The notes: generated by a model from the sequence alone, not told the origin. A stretch of 64,000 bases of DNA from Tenacibaculum sp. Bg11-29 (GCF_002836595.1 NZ_PJBB01000003.1:2479001-2543000); one strand, 5' to 3'; shown: positions 43,271-52,838, counted from the stretch's first letter. Program-made: numbers and translations.

Positions 43271-43915
43271 TTATTTTTTTCCAAAAATACCACCTAGCAA
43301 TCCTCCTAATAATCCACCACTAGATTTTTGGCTTCCACCACCTAAAACCATACCAGCAACATCATCAACAATACTTCCGTCACCGTCAGCATCTAAAATT
43401 TGTTCTAAAAAGCTTTGTTCTTTATCAGCAGAGTTTCCACCTAATAAACCGCCTAATAAACCACCTAAATCATTAGAACTACTTACATTGTTTTGACGTG
43501 ATTGTTTACCTAAAAGCCCCATTAAAAGAGGAGCTGCAGTTTTTAAGATACTAGCAACGGCACCAGAATCCATTCCAGATTTCTGACCAATTACTTGCTC
43601 AACACCTTGTTGTTTGTTTCCTAAAACATGCTTTAAAATATTACCTCCGTCTTGTAAAACGTTATCATTTACACCACCATTAAACAGATCTCCTAAATTA
43701 TCTAAAATACCACCATCGTGTTTATTTAAAGCCCCCATTAATCCTTCAGCACCTTCTGGAGTTGCAGAATTACGTTGCATTGCTTTCATTAAAACAGGTA
43801 AAGCCATTGTTAAAACACTACTTGTTTTACCGCTATCTTGTCCTGTTGATCCTGCTACTCCAGATATGATTGATTTACCTAAGTCGCTGTTTAATAAGTC
43901 TAAAATTCCTGCCAT
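43271..43915 (-). CDS. DUF937 domain protein
   Basis: A 214-residue Gly- and Leu-rich protein with DUF937 features: GILDLLNSDLGKSIISGVAG at the start, then repeats ending in segments such as TMALPVLMKAMQRN and TAAPLLMGLLGKQ. The C-terminus holds repeated GGLLGGLLGG runs around an acidic QILDADGDGSIVDDVAG stretch, which resembles a single calcium-binding loop. The function is unknown; related YidB proteins are also uncharacterised. Confidence 0.85.
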   Translation of the reverse strand: MAGILDLLNSDLGKSIISGVAGSTGQDSGKTSSVLTMALPVLMKAMQRNSATPEGAEGLMGALNKHDGGILDNLGDLFNGGVNDNVLQDGGNILKHVLGNKQQGVEQVIGQKSGMDSGAVASILKTAAPLLMGLLGKQSRQNNVSSSNDLGGLLGGLLGGNSADKEQSFLEQILDADGDGSIVDDVAGMVLGGGSQKSSGGLLGGLLGGIFGKK

Positions 43916-44036
43916 TTTTCCGTTTTAATAAGATTAGTAATTAGTTCTATAGTAATTATGACACAAGTTACGTATTAATGGTCACATTTTAAATATTTAT
44001 TTTATCTTACACCTTTTAAAAAATAATATAGATTAC

Positions 44037-45362
44037 ATGAAGAAACTAGCATTACACTGGCGTATTTTAATTGGAATGGTTTTAGGGATCTTATTTGGAT
44101 TTTTAGCATTGCAATTTGGCTGGGATAATTTTATTGAAGATTGGATAAAGCCATTAGGAACTATTTTTGTAAAATTATTAAAACTAATAGCGGTACCATT
44201 AATTATAGCTTCTTTAATTAAAGGAATTTCTGATTTAAAAGATATTTCTAAATTTAAAAATATTGGCGTAAGAACCATGTTAATTTATATAGGAACAACA
44301 GTAATTGCTATTACAATTGGTTTGGTGTTGGTAAATGTAATTCAACCAGGAGACGGAATTTCACAAGAAACAGTTGAGAAATTAACAAATACCTATGCTA
44401 AAAGTTCTAGTATAACAGCTAAAATTACTGAAGCAACAAGACAGCAGAGTAGTGGGCCTTTACAGTTTGTGGTAGACATGGTGCCTGATAATGCTGTAAG
44501 TGCCATGAGTAATAATAAAGCAATGTTACAGGTAATTTTCTTTACCATTTTCTTAGGAATTTCAATGTTGCTAATTGGTGAGAAAAAAGCGAAACCATTA
44601 AAGAAATTTTTCGATTCGTTAAATGAAGCCATTTTAAAAATGGTAGATCTTATAATGTTAATCTCTCCGTATGCAGTATTTGCTTTATTAGCAAATGTTG
44701 TGGTTACCTCAGGTGATCCCGATATTTTATTAGCTTTATTAAAATATGCAGGAGTTGTAGTTTTAGGCTTATTAATTATGATTGTTTTTTACTCAGTTTT
44801 AATAAGTGTTTACACAAAGAAAAACCCATTATGGGTTTTAAAACAATTAAGCCCTGCACAATTATTAGCTTTTTCTACAAGTTCGAGTGCAGCAACATTG
44901 CCTGTTACTATGGAAAGAGTAGAGGAGCATATTGGTGTAGATAAAGAAGTGTCTAGTTTCGTGTTGCCAGTAGGTGCAACTATAAACATGGATGGAACAA
45001 GTTTGTATCAAGCAGTAGCGGCAGTATTTGTGATGCAAGTTTTATGGCCTGAAGGATTAGGTTTTGCAAATCAATTATCAATTGTTTTAACAGCTTTGTT
45101 AGCTTCTATTGGTAGTGCAGCTGTTCCTGGAGCAGGTATGGTTATGTTGGTAATTGTATTAGAGTCTATAGGTTTTCCAAAAGATTTATATCCGGTAGCA
45201 TTGGCGTTAATTTTTGCGGTAGATAGGCCTTTAGATATGTTACGTACAACAATTAATGTAACAGGAGATGCAACAGTATCTATGATTGTTGCAAAATCAG
45301 TAGGTAAATTACATGACCCTAAACCTAAAAACTGGGATGATAATTACGATGAAGTAAAATAA
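44037..45362 (+). CDS. Dicarboxylate/amino acid:cation symporter (DAACS family)
   Basis: A 441-residue inner-membrane transporter of the GltP/DctA family. The re-entrant loop signature STSSSAATLPVTMERVEEH and GATINMDGTSLYQAVAAVF are diagnostic, as is SIGSAAVPGAGMVM. These carry glutamate, aspartate or C4-dicarboxylates with Na+ or H+. The exact substrate cannot be read from the sequence. It is monocistronic and ends at a strong terminator; no promoter box stands out in the 120 bases before it. Confidence 0.92.
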   Translation: MKKLALHWRILIGMVLGILFGFLALQFGWDNFIEDWIKPLGTIFVKLLKLIAVPLIIASLIKGISDLKDISKFKNIGVRTMLIYIGTTVIAITIGLVLVNVIQPGDGISQETVEKLTNTYAKSSSITAKITEATRQQSSGPLQFVVDMVPDNAVSAMSNNKAMLQVIFFTIFLGISMLLIGEKKAKPLKKFFDSLNEAILKMVDLIMLISPYAVFALLANVVVTSGDPDILLALLKYAGVVVLGLLIMIVFYSVLISVYTKKNPLWVLKQLSPAQLLAFSTSSSAATLPVTMERVEEHIGVDKEVSSFVLPVGATINMDGTSLYQAVAAVFVMQVLWPEGLGFANQLSIVLTALLASIGSAAVPGAGMVMLVIVLESIGFPKDLYPVALALIFAVDRPLDMLRTTINVTGDATVSMIVAKSVGKLHDPKPKNWDDNYDEVK

Positions 45363-45390
45363 AAAATTATCTTAATATATAGCATATAAG

Positions 45391-45428
45391 AGCATCAATG
45401 TATAAATAATCATTGATGCTTTTTTTTA
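45391..45428 (+). terminator. Rho-independent terminator after the symporter
   Basis: AGCATCAATG-tataaataat-CATTGATGCT stem followed by eight T residues. Confidence 0.9.
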
Positions 45429-45458
45429 GATAAAAAATGAATTATTAAATGAAGATAA

Positions 45459-46298
45459 ATGAAACTTAAAGTTCCAAGTCCGTTAGTTACTGTTAATTGG
45501 TTGTCTGAAAATATTAACGCAGAAAATTTAATTGTTTTAGATGCAACTATTCCTAAAGTAGGAGGCTCTAAAGGTGATGAAAAAGAAAGGAGGCAGATAT
45601 TAAATACAGTATTCTTTGATTTAAAGAATGTTTTTTTAGATTCAAAAGGAGTATTTCCAAATACAATTCCGAATGAAAATCATTTTGAAAAACAGGCTAG
45701 AGAACTGGGGGTAAATAACGACAGTTGTATTGTTGTTTATGATGATATAGGCGTGTATTCATCAGCGAGAGCTTGGTGGTTATTTAAAATTTTTGGTTTT
45801 AAGAATGTAGCGGTTTTAAATGGTGGATTGCCTAAATGGCAAGAGTTGAGTTTTTTAACAGAAGAAATTAAAAAAACAAAAATAAAGAAAGGTGATTTTA
45901 AGGTGAACTTTAATGTAGAAAAAGTAAGTGGTACTATAGAGGTGTTAAAGGCTTCAAATGATAAGAAATGTATTTTAGATGCACGTTCGAAAGCACGATT
46001 TAATGCAACAGTAGCCGAACCAAGAAAAGGTTTAAGGGGTGGGCATATCCCGAATTCAAAAAGCTTGCCATACACGGAATTGCAAGTAAATGGAAAAATG
46101 AAATCAGTTAAAGAGCTTAAAGAGATTTTTTTAGATCTAAACCCTAAAAAAGAGAATGTTGTGTTTTCTTGCGGATCAGGTATTACAGCTTGTATTTTAG
46201 CTTTAGGTAATGAAGTTGCAGGAAATGAAAATTATACAGTGTTTGATGGTTCTTGGACCGAATGGGCAAGTAATTTAGAATTACCAATAGAAAAATAA
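45459..46298 (+). CDS. Sulfurtransferase with two rhodanese domains
   Basis: A 279-residue tandem rhodanese. The N-terminal inactive domain has NLIVLDATIPK and IVVYDDIGVYSSARAWWLFK. The C-terminal domain has KCILDARSKARFN, RGGHIPNSKSLPY and the active loop FSCGSGITACILAL. The CG-SG-IT loop favours 3-mercaptopyruvate over thiosulfate as donor (SseA-like), though the family is hard to split by motif alone. It has no signal peptide and is cytoplasmic. Confidence 0.9.
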   Translation: MKLKVPSPLVTVNWLSENINAENLIVLDATIPKVGGSKGDEKERRQILNTVFFDLKNVFLDSKGVFPNTIPNENHFEKQARELGVNNDSCIVVYDDIGVYSSARAWWLFKIFGFKNVAVLNGGLPKWQELSFLTEEIKKTKIKKGDFKVNFNVEKVSGTIEVLKASNDKKCILDARSKARFNATVAEPRKGLRGGHIPNSKSLPYTELQVNGKMKSVKELKEIFLDLNPKKENVVFSCGSGITACILALGNEVAGNENYTVFDGSWTEWASNLELPIEK

Positions 46299-46536
46299 AA
46301 ATTCTTATTTTGTAAAAGGAAAGGTTATTTGTAATACTGTTTTTTATTAAAATTTATATGTAATGGTGTGTAACCTGTAAGGAATAAAGCAGTAAAAGAA
46401 ATGAGTTAGGTTATATAATTGCTGTTTTTGGATGTGAAAATAAATAAGTAGTTAACACTACTCTTTTAATTATGGTGTTTTAGGTTGAATTTATGTAGTT
46501 TAAAATTAAACTAGAAAAAGAATATAAAATTACGCT

Positions 46537-47049
46537 TTAAATTAATTTTTTAACTTCTTGTTTTAAATAAGCAATCGATGTTTGTGTTGGGTTTTCGTTT
46601 TGAGAATAATCAATTAATACTTTTTCGCGTAAATCTTTTGCGTTTTCAGCTGTTTCAGCTGTTTTTCTAAGTTTAGAAATAATTGTTAATTTAGCAGCTA
46701 TAATTGCTTTCCAGCTATCTTCAGATACATACAATTGCTGTACCATGTTGTGCTCATACTCTTGCTCAATATTGGCAATTAATAATTGTAAATAACTGCT
46801 AGTATTATCTCCAATAGGATTTACTCTAAGCAATAGTTTTGTAGGATTAATACGTTCGCAAAATAAAAGTAAACGTTCGTAAGCTTGCAGTTTTACAGGT
46901 AAACTCTCACGTTTTTTATTAACTAAAGTTTCAAATTTTTTCTCGTTATTATCTTGCTTAATAAAAGCGCCTAATATAAAATATGCAACACCACCTGTAA
47001 CTAAGGCAGGTAATATGTACGCTAAACTTTCAATAATTTTACTTTCCAT
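46537..47049 (-). CDS. Membrane-anchored conserved protein, 170 aa
   Basis: The frame opens at 47064 but MESKIIESLAYILPALVTGG at 47049 is the better start, giving 170 residues. One N-terminal membrane segment (SLAYILPALVTGGVAYFILG) is followed by a helical cytoplasmic domain (KRESLPVKLQAYERLLLFCE, SWKAIIAAKLTIISKLRKTA). From memory it resembles an uncharacterised flavobacterial family; I do not claim a function. It is divergent from the UvrD-type helicase across 340 bases. Confidence 0.7.
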   Translation of the reverse strand: MESKIIESLAYILPALVTGGVAYFILGAFIKQDNNEKKFETLVNKKRESLPVKLQAYERLLLFCERINPTKLLLRVNPIGDNTSSYLQLLIANIEQEYEHNMVQQLYVSEDSWKAIIAAKLTIISKLRKTAETAENAKDLREKVLIDYSQNENPTQTSIAYLKQEVKKLI

Positions 47050-47064
47050 AATGCGAATATACAA

Positions 47065-47389
47065 GTCCTGTTAAAATTGCCAATCCGAATTTTAATAAAA
47101 ATTTTAATAAAAATACATTTAGTTAATTTATAACTTTTGTACTAAGGGGTAATTTAAAAAAAGGAGAACACATTTATTTAAAGTAATGTATATAAATTAT
47201 AAATTAAAAAGACATGTTTTTTATTGTTGACACGCAAATAAAAAAAAATATTTGAGACAAGAAAATATGATATAATTTTAGCTGTTTTTGAGTATGTAAA
47301 AAAAGTGAATAAAAAAAAGCATACATTCTTTATAATAGTTAAAAGAATGGTTAAATTTCCGTTTTAAAAATTCTTTCAATCTTTTTCTA
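47065..47389. other. Divergent intergenic stretch
   Basis: Very AT-rich DNA between divergent genes. No gene, terminator or perfect TAnnTTTG box is seen. It must contain promoters for both neighbours. Confidence 0.4.
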
Positions 47390-49717
47390 TTGAGCACTTA
47401 TTTAGAGCAACTTAACGAACCACAAAGAGCAGCCGTTTTACAAAAAGATGGCCCAATGATTATTATAGCAGGAGCCGGATCGGGTAAAACGAGAGTTTTA
47501 ACGTATCGTATAGCTCATTTAATGAAGCAAGGAGTCGATTCCTTTAACATTTTATCGTTAACCTTTACTAACAAGGCAGCACGTGAAATGAAAGAGCGTA
47601 TTGGCGGAGTAGTGGGCTTTAGCGAAGCTAAAAATTTATGGATGGGAACCTTTCACTCGGTTTTTTCTAGAATTTTACGATCAGAGTCAGATCGTTTAGG
47701 CTACCCATCTAATTTTACAATTTATGATTCGCAAGATTCTGTGCGATTAATATCTACGATCATTAGAGAAATGAAACTAGATAAAGATCGTTATAAGCCA
47801 AAGCAAATTTTAAGTAGAATCTCATCTTTTAAAAATAGTTTAATAACTGTTAGAGCCTATTTTAAAAACGCTGATTTACAAGAAGCCGATTTAGAAGCAA
47901 GTAGACCTAGAGTAGGAGATATTTATAAAGCCTATGTAGAAAGATGTTTTAAGGCAGGAGCTATGGATTTTGATGATTTATTATTAAGAACCAATGAGTT
48001 GTTAACACGTTTTCCTGAAGTACTAGCAAAATATCAAAGTCGTTTTAAGTACATAATGGTTGATGAGTATCAAGATACAAACCACTCCCAATATTTAATA
48101 GTAAGAGCTTTAGCAGATCGTTTTCAAAATATTTGTGTGGTAGGTGATGATTCGCAAAGTATTTATAGTTTTCGTGGAGCAAACATTAATAACATCTTAA
48201 ATTTTCAAAAAGATTATCCTGATGTTAAAACATTTAAACTAGAGCAAAACTATCGATCAACAAGTAATATTGTAGAAGCAGCCAATAGTGTAATAGATAA
48301 AAATAAAACAAAACTAGATAAAGAAGTTTGGACAGCGAATGATCCTGGTGAAAGCATTAAAATAATGCGAACAATTTCTGATGGAGAAGAAGGACGTTTT
48401 GTAGCGCAGTCTATTTGGGATAACAAAATGAATAATCAATTAACAAATGATTCTTTTGCTATTTTATACCGTACCAATGCCCAATCAAGAGCAATGGAAG
48501 ACGCTTTACGTAAAAAAGATATTAAATATAAAATTTACGGAGGGATGTCTTTTTATCAACGTAAAGAAATAAAAGATTTATTATCGTATTTACGTATACT
48601 AATAAACCCAAATGATGAAGAAGCTTTAAAACGAATTATTAATTACCCAGCACGAGGTATAGGTGCAACGACAATTGATAAATTAGCAATCGCTGCAAAT
48701 CATTATAAAAAATCAATTTTTGAGATTTTATTAAATTTAGATAAAGTTGATTTAAAAATAAATATAGGAACAAAAAATAAGCTAGCTAATTTTACGAGAA
48801 TGATTCAGCGTTTACAAATAGACGCACAAAAAATGAATGCCTTTGAAATTGCCGACTTAGTTGTAAAGCAAACACAATTAGTTAAAGATTTACAAAAAGA
48901 TGGTACACCAGAGGGGGTAAATAAGGTTGAAAATATTCAAGAATTATTAAACGGAATAAAAGATTTTATTACGGATAAAATTGAAGCAGGAGATGATGCA
49001 TCGTTGCCTATTTTCTTAGAAGATGTTGCATTAGCAACAGATTTTGATAGTGAGAGCGATGATACACCAATGGTTTCGTTAATGACAATTCACTTATCAA
49101 AAGGATTAGAATATCCGTATGTATATATTGTAGGTTTGGAAGAAAGTTTGTTTCCTTCAGGTATGAGTATGAATACACGTAGTGAATTAGAAGAAGAACG
49201 ACGTTTATTTTATGTTGCATTAACTAGAGCAGAAAAAGTAGCTTACTTAACGTATGCGCAAACACGTTATCGTTGGGGTAAATTAACAGACGGTGAACCT
49301 AGTCGTTTTTTAGAAGAAATAGAAGGTAAATTTGTAGAACATTTAGCACCTAAAGTTCCTCAAGGTTTAGCGAATAGATTTATTGATGCAAGTGTGTTTG
49401 ATGATGATTCGCCTAAAAATATTCGTTTTCAGAAGCCTATTCAAAAGAAACGAAAAGAGTTTTTAGCTAAAAAAGAGAAAGCAGATTTGATACCACCAAA
49501 AAGTAAAATGAAAAAGGTATCAGAAGTAAACCCGAAAATGAACTTATTTGAAGGTGAAATTGTTGTAGGTAATTTTGTTGAGCATAATCGTTTTGGAACA
49601 GGCGAGGTAATTGCCTTAGAAGGTAAAGGCCCCAATAAAAAAGCCGAAATTAAGTTTGGTACCGTAGGAAAAAAGAAATTATTATTACAATTCGCAAAAT
49701 TAAAGGTAATCGGATAG
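47390..49717 (+). CDS. UvrD/PcrA-type ATP-dependent DNA helicase
   Basis: A 775-residue superfamily 1A helicase starting with TTG, since MSTYLEQLNEPQRAAVLQKD matches the family N-terminus and no ATG lies nearby. Motif I is IAGAGSGKTRVLTYR, motif II VDEYQDTN, motif III VVGDDSQSIYSFRGA, motif IV QNYRSTSNIVEAAN, with MTIHLSKGLEYPYVYIVGLE and ALTRAEKVAYLTYAQTR near the end. The C-terminus has a tudor-like VVGNFVEHNRFGTGEVIAL segment. It acts in nucleotide excision or mismatch repair and removal of protein blocks from DNA. Confidence 0.93.
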   Translation: MSTYLEQLNEPQRAAVLQKDGPMIIIAGAGSGKTRVLTYRIAHLMKQGVDSFNILSLTFTNKAAREMKERIGGVVGFSEAKNLWMGTFHSVFSRILRSESDRLGYPSNFTIYDSQDSVRLISTIIREMKLDKDRYKPKQILSRISSFKNSLITVRAYFKNADLQEADLEASRPRVGDIYKAYVERCFKAGAMDFDDLLLRTNELLTRFPEVLAKYQSRFKYIMVDEYQDTNHSQYLIVRALADRFQNICVVGDDSQSIYSFRGANINNILNFQKDYPDVKTFKLEQNYRSTSNIVEAANSVIDKNKTKLDKEVWTANDPGESIKIMRTISDGEEGRFVAQSIWDNKMNNQLTNDSFAILYRTNAQSRAMEDALRKKDIKYKIYGGMSFYQRKEIKDLLSYLRILINPNDEEALKRIINYPARGIGATTIDKLAIAANHYKKSIFEILLNLDKVDLKINIGTKNKLANFTRMIQRLQIDAQKMNAFEIADLVVKQTQLVKDLQKDGTPEGVNKVENIQELLNGIKDFITDKIEAGDDASLPIFLEDVALATDFDSESDDTPMVSLMTIHLSKGLEYPYVYIVGLEESLFPSGMSMNTRSELEEERRLFYVALTRAEKVAYLTYAQTRYRWGKLTDGEPSRFLEEIEGKFVEHLAPKVPQGLANRFIDASVFDDDSPKNIRFQKPIQKKRKEFLAKKEKADLIPPKSKMKKVSEVNPKMNLFEGEIVVGNFVEHNRFGTGEVIALEGKGPNKKAEIKFGTVGKKKLLLQFAKLKVIG

Positions 49718-49766
49718 ATAATTAATCCGTAATAATTACCTATTTTGCAGCTATAAATACAGAGAA

Positions 49767-50420
49767 ATGACGTTTGATTTAGAGTACAATTCAGAGAGAG
49801 ATCACTTAATAATTCCAGAATACGGAAGACATATACAGAAATTAATAAATCATTGTATTGCTTTAGAAACTAAAGAAGAAAGAAATATAATGGCAAAAGC
49901 AATTGTCGATGTAATGGGAAATTTACAACCTCATTTACGTGATGTGCCAGATTTTAAACATAAGCTCTGGGATCAGTTGCATATTATAGCCGATTTTCAG
50001 TTAGATGCTGATTCTCCATATGAAATACCATCAAAAGAAGAATTGATAGAGAAGCCAAAGAAAATGGATTATCCAAAATCAGCTTCAAGGTATCGTTATT
50101 ATGGAAACAATATCCAAACAATGATAAATATCGCGTTGACATGGGAAGAAGGAGAAAAAAGAGAAGCATTAGTCTTTACGATAGCAAATCACATGAAGAA
50201 ATGCTATTTAAATTGGAATAAAGATACCGTTGATGATGCAGTTATCTTTAAGCATTTATATGATTTGTCTGACAAGGAAATAGATTTAAGAGAGTCTAAA
50301 GAAAGGTTATCTGAAAGTAAAAATTTATTAAGAAAACGTAGTAGTCAAGGGCAATCAAATCATAAAAACAACCCAAAGGTAAAATCTAATTATAGTAATA
50401 ACAAATACAGAAAAAAATAA
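49767..50420 (+). CDS. DUF4290 domain protein
   Basis: A 217-residue soluble protein typical of Bacteroidota: LEYNSERDHLIIPEYGRHIQ and DVPDFKHKLWDQLHIIADFQ are hallmark segments of DUF4290. The tail is basic and Asn/Ser/Lys-rich (KNNPKVKSNYSNNKYRKK), which suggests nucleic-acid contact. Its stop codon is immediately followed by the murA ATG, so the two are translationally coupled; the DUF4290-murA pairing is, from memory, common in flavobacteria. Its function is unknown. Confidence 0.88.
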   Translation: MTFDLEYNSERDHLIIPEYGRHIQKLINHCIALETKEERNIMAKAIVDVMGNLQPHLRDVPDFKHKLWDQLHIIADFQLDADSPYEIPSKEELIEKPKKMDYPKSASRYRYYGNNIQTMINIALTWEEGEKREALVFTIANHMKKCYLNWNKDTVDDAVIFKHLYDLSDKEIDLRESKERLSESKNLLRKRSSQGQSNHKNNPKVKSNYSNNKYRKK

Positions 50421-51734
50421 ATGGCATCATTTAAAATTGAAGGAGGTCACAAGCTTAACGGAGTAATTACACCTCAAGGAGCAAAAAATGAAGCGTTACA
50501 AATTATATGTGCTGTATTGTTAACAGCAGAGAAAGTAACGATAAATAATATTCCTGATATTATTGACGTAAATAAACTTATTTTTATTTTAGGAGAATTA
50601 GGCGTTAAAATTGAAAAATTAGGAAAGAATTCGTACCAATTTCAAGCAGATGCTATTAACTTAAAATATTTAGAATCTGCTGACTTTAAAAGAGACGGAA
50701 GTTCATTAAGAGGTTCAATAATGATTGTTGGTCCTTTGTTAGCACGTTTTGGGAAAGGATATATTCCAAGACCTGGAGGTGATAAAATAGGGCGTCGTCG
50801 TTTAGATACCCATTTTGAAGGGTTTATTAACCTAGGAGCAAAATTTCGTTATAATAAAGAAGAATATTTTTACGGAGTTGAAACCGAAACAGGCTTAGTT
50901 GGTACAGATATGTTATTGGATGAAGCTTCGGTAACAGGTACGGCTAATATTTTAATGGCATCAGTTTTAGCAAAAGGAACAACAACGATATATAATGCAG
51001 CTTGTGAGCCTTACATTCAACAACTATCAAAAATGTTGAATTCTATGGGGGCAAAAATATCAGGTGTAGGTTCCAACCTGTTAACTATTGAAGGAGTAGC
51101 CTCTTTGAGTGGTTGTGAGCACAGAGTATTGCCTGATATGATAGAAATTGGTAGTTGGATTGGTATGGCAGCAATGACTCGATCTGAATTAACAATTAAA
51201 GATGTTAGTTGGAAAAATTTAGGACAAATACCAAACGTATTTCGTAAACTAGGAATTCAATTAGAAAAAAGAGGAGATGATATTTTTATTCCTGAGCAAG
51301 ATAGTTATGAAATTCAAAACTACATCGACGGATCTATTTTAACAGTAGCCGATGCACCTTGGCCTGGTTTTACTCCCGATTTATTAAGTATTGTATTGGT
51401 AATCGCAACACAAGCAAAAGGAACAGTCTTAATTCATCAAAAAATGTTTGAAAGCCGTTTGTTTTTTGTTGATAAATTAATAGATATGGGGGCTAAAGTG
51501 ATTTTATGTGATCCGCATAGAGCAACTGTAATAGGGCATGATTTTCAGTCAATGTTAAAAGCTACAAAAATGACTTCGCCAGACATACGTGCTGGAATTT
51601 CCTTATTAATAGCAGCCTTATCGGCAAAAGGTACTAGTATTATTAATAATATTGAGCAAATAGATAGAGGATACGAAGATATTGAAGCTAGATTGAAGTC
51701 TATCGGAGCAAAAATCGAAAGAATAGAAGATTAA
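50421..51734 (+). CDS. murA: UDP-N-acetylglucosamine 1-carboxyvinyltransferase
   Basis: A 437-residue MurA, which adds enolpyruvate from PEP to UDP-GlcNAc, the first committed step of peptidoglycan synthesis. QGAKNEALQIICAVLLTAEK carries the substrate Lys-Asn pair, and DMIEIGSWIGMAAM and APWPGFTPDL are also typical. In the catalytic loop the usual CxIGxRPVDxH is RPGGDKIGRRRLDTHFEG. The position of the fosfomycin-target Cys115 is therefore Asp (residue 121 here), as in naturally fosfomycin-insensitive MurA enzymes. It is directly joined to the DUF4290 gene. Confidence 0.95.
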   Translation: MASFKIEGGHKLNGVITPQGAKNEALQIICAVLLTAEKVTINNIPDIIDVNKLIFILGELGVKIEKLGKNSYQFQADAINLKYLESADFKRDGSSLRGSIMIVGPLLARFGKGYIPRPGGDKIGRRRLDTHFEGFINLGAKFRYNKEEYFYGVETETGLVGTDMLLDEASVTGTANILMASVLAKGTTTIYNAACEPYIQQLSKMLNSMGAKISGVGSNLLTIEGVASLSGCEHRVLPDMIEIGSWIGMAAMTRSELTIKDVSWKNLGQIPNVFRKLGIQLEKRGDDIFIPEQDSYEIQNYIDGSILTVADAPWPGFTPDLLSIVLVIATQAKGTVLIHQKMFESRLFFVDKLIDMGAKVILCDPHRATVIGHDFQSMLKATKMTSPDIRAGISLLIAALSAKGTSIINNIEQIDRGYEDIEARLKSIGAKIERIED

Positions 51735-51754
51735 TTTAAGAAGTTAATTTAAAT

Positions 51755-51791
51755 AAAAAAACCAGCAACTTTTATAAGTTACTGGTTTTTC
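51755..51791 (+). terminator. Rho-independent terminator after murA
   Basis: AAAAAACCAGcAACTT-ttat-AAGTTaCTGGTTTTTC stem with one mismatch and a T tract. It may also serve the convergent Cys-rich peptide gene. Confidence 0.85.
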
Positions 51792-51806
51792 TTTTAAGAT
51801 ATAGTA

Positions 51807-52001
51807 TTACATTTCTTGGTCACAAGTATATACTTGTGGACAAGCAATAATCTTATGACAATAGAAAGGACCTGTAACACGTCCTGCGCAATCACAACCA
51901 CATTTACTAGCATCTACAGAAGAGATACCTCCAGTTAGATTTTTTTGTTCTTGTCTAGTTAAAATTGTTGCGCCAGTAATACTTAATAAGTTATTTTTCA
52001 T
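51807..52001 (-). CDS. Double-glycine leader, Cys-rich RiPP/bacteriocin-like peptide
   Basis: A 64-residue peptide. The leader MKNNLLSITGATILTRQEQK plus NLTGG ends in a double glycine at residues 24-25, the cleavage mark of C39-type peptidase/ABC exporters; from memory, the ILTRQEQKNLTGG pattern is common among Bacteroidota GG-leader peptides. The 39-residue core has six cysteines (residues 34, 36, 38, 48, 54 and 60), three of them in KCGCDCAG. No exporter or modification enzyme is in the window, so processing would depend on genes elsewhere. The product could be a bacteriocin, signal or other secreted peptide. Confidence 0.7.
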   Translation of the reverse strand: MKNNLLSITGATILTRQEQKNLTGGISSVDASKCGCDCAGRVTGPFYCHKIIACPQVYTCDQEM

Positions 52002-52089
52002 AATTAATGAGGGACTTAAATGTTAATTAAATTTATTTCCTATAAATATAGGAATTATACACGATTAAAAAAAGAGATGAATTAATTAA

Positions 52090-52128
52090 TGTCAAGTTGA
52101 CACAATTTTTTTATTGGCAATATTATTG
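52090..52128 (+). promoter_or_regulatory. Promoter and palindrome before grpE
   Basis: TGTCAA-g-TTGACA (52090-52102) is a perfect palindrome around one base. Its right arm holds the -33 TTG (52097-52099), 21 bases before TATTATTG (52121-52128), a -7-like box. A repressor here would control grpE and possibly the divergent peptide gene. The promoter position argues for the grpE start at 52167 rather than 52137. Confidence 0.45.
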
Positions 52129-52166
52129 ATAAAAGTATGCTGAAGAATTTAAAGAGACTATTTACA

Positions 52167-52745
52167 ATGAGTAAAGATCAATATACAAAAGAAGACGAGT
52201 TAAAAGACGCAATTGATAATGCGCCAGTAGAAGAAACTCAAGAAGCAGAGAAAGCACAAGAGGTTGAGGAGGTTGAAGAGAAAGTAGTACCTACAACTGA
52301 AGAATTGCTTCAAGCAGAAAAAGATAAGTATTTACGTTTATTTGCTGAGTTTGAAAATTATAAAAAACGTACTTCTAAAGAACGTATGGAGCTTTTTAAA
52401 ACAGCAGGACAGGAAGTAATGACAGTTTTACTGCCAGTTTTAGATGATTTCGAACGAGCTTTATCACATGTTGAAGATGATAAAGATGATAAAAACGCTG
52501 AAGAACTACGTAAAGGTGTGCTATTAATTCACCAAAAAATGGTATCAACTTTAGAGCAAAAGGGATTAACAGCTATAGAGGTAAAGCCAAGTGATGTTTT
52601 TGATGCAGAAGTGCATCAAGCAATTACACAAATACCTGCACCATCTGATGATTTAAAAGGAAAAGTTGTTGATTGTGTAGAAAAAGGGTATAAGTTAGGA
52701 GATAAAATTATTCGTCATCCGAAAGTGGTGGTAGGACAAGCATAA
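52167..52745 (+). CDS. grpE: Nucleotide exchange factor GrpE
   Basis: The ATG at 52137 adds ten residues, but 52137 is only nine bases after the -7-like box, so MSKDQYTKEDELKDAIDNAP at 52167 is preferred, giving 192 residues. The acidic N-terminal tail is followed by the coiled coil (EKDKYLRLFAEFENYKKRTS) and the beta domain (HQAITQIPAPSDDLKGKVVD, GYKLGDKIIRHPKVVVG). GrpE releases ADP from DnaK. dnaJ follows after 93 bases, giving a heat-shock pair; dnaK is not in the window. Confidence 0.93.
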   Translation: MSKDQYTKEDELKDAIDNAPVEETQEAEKAQEVEEVEEKVVPTTEELLQAEKDKYLRLFAEFENYKKRTSKERMELFKTAGQEVMTVLLPVLDDFERALSHVEDDKDDKNAEELRKGVLLIHQKMVSTLEQKGLTAIEVKPSDVFDAEVHQAITQIPAPSDDLKGKVVDCVEKGYKLGDKIIRHPKVVVGQA

Positions 52746-52838
52746 ATAATAGGTCATTAAAAAGGTTTTACTTTTAAAATTTTTTTACAAAGTTATATAA
52801 CATCACTTTAATTATGGCACTGACAGAATAGAATAAAA

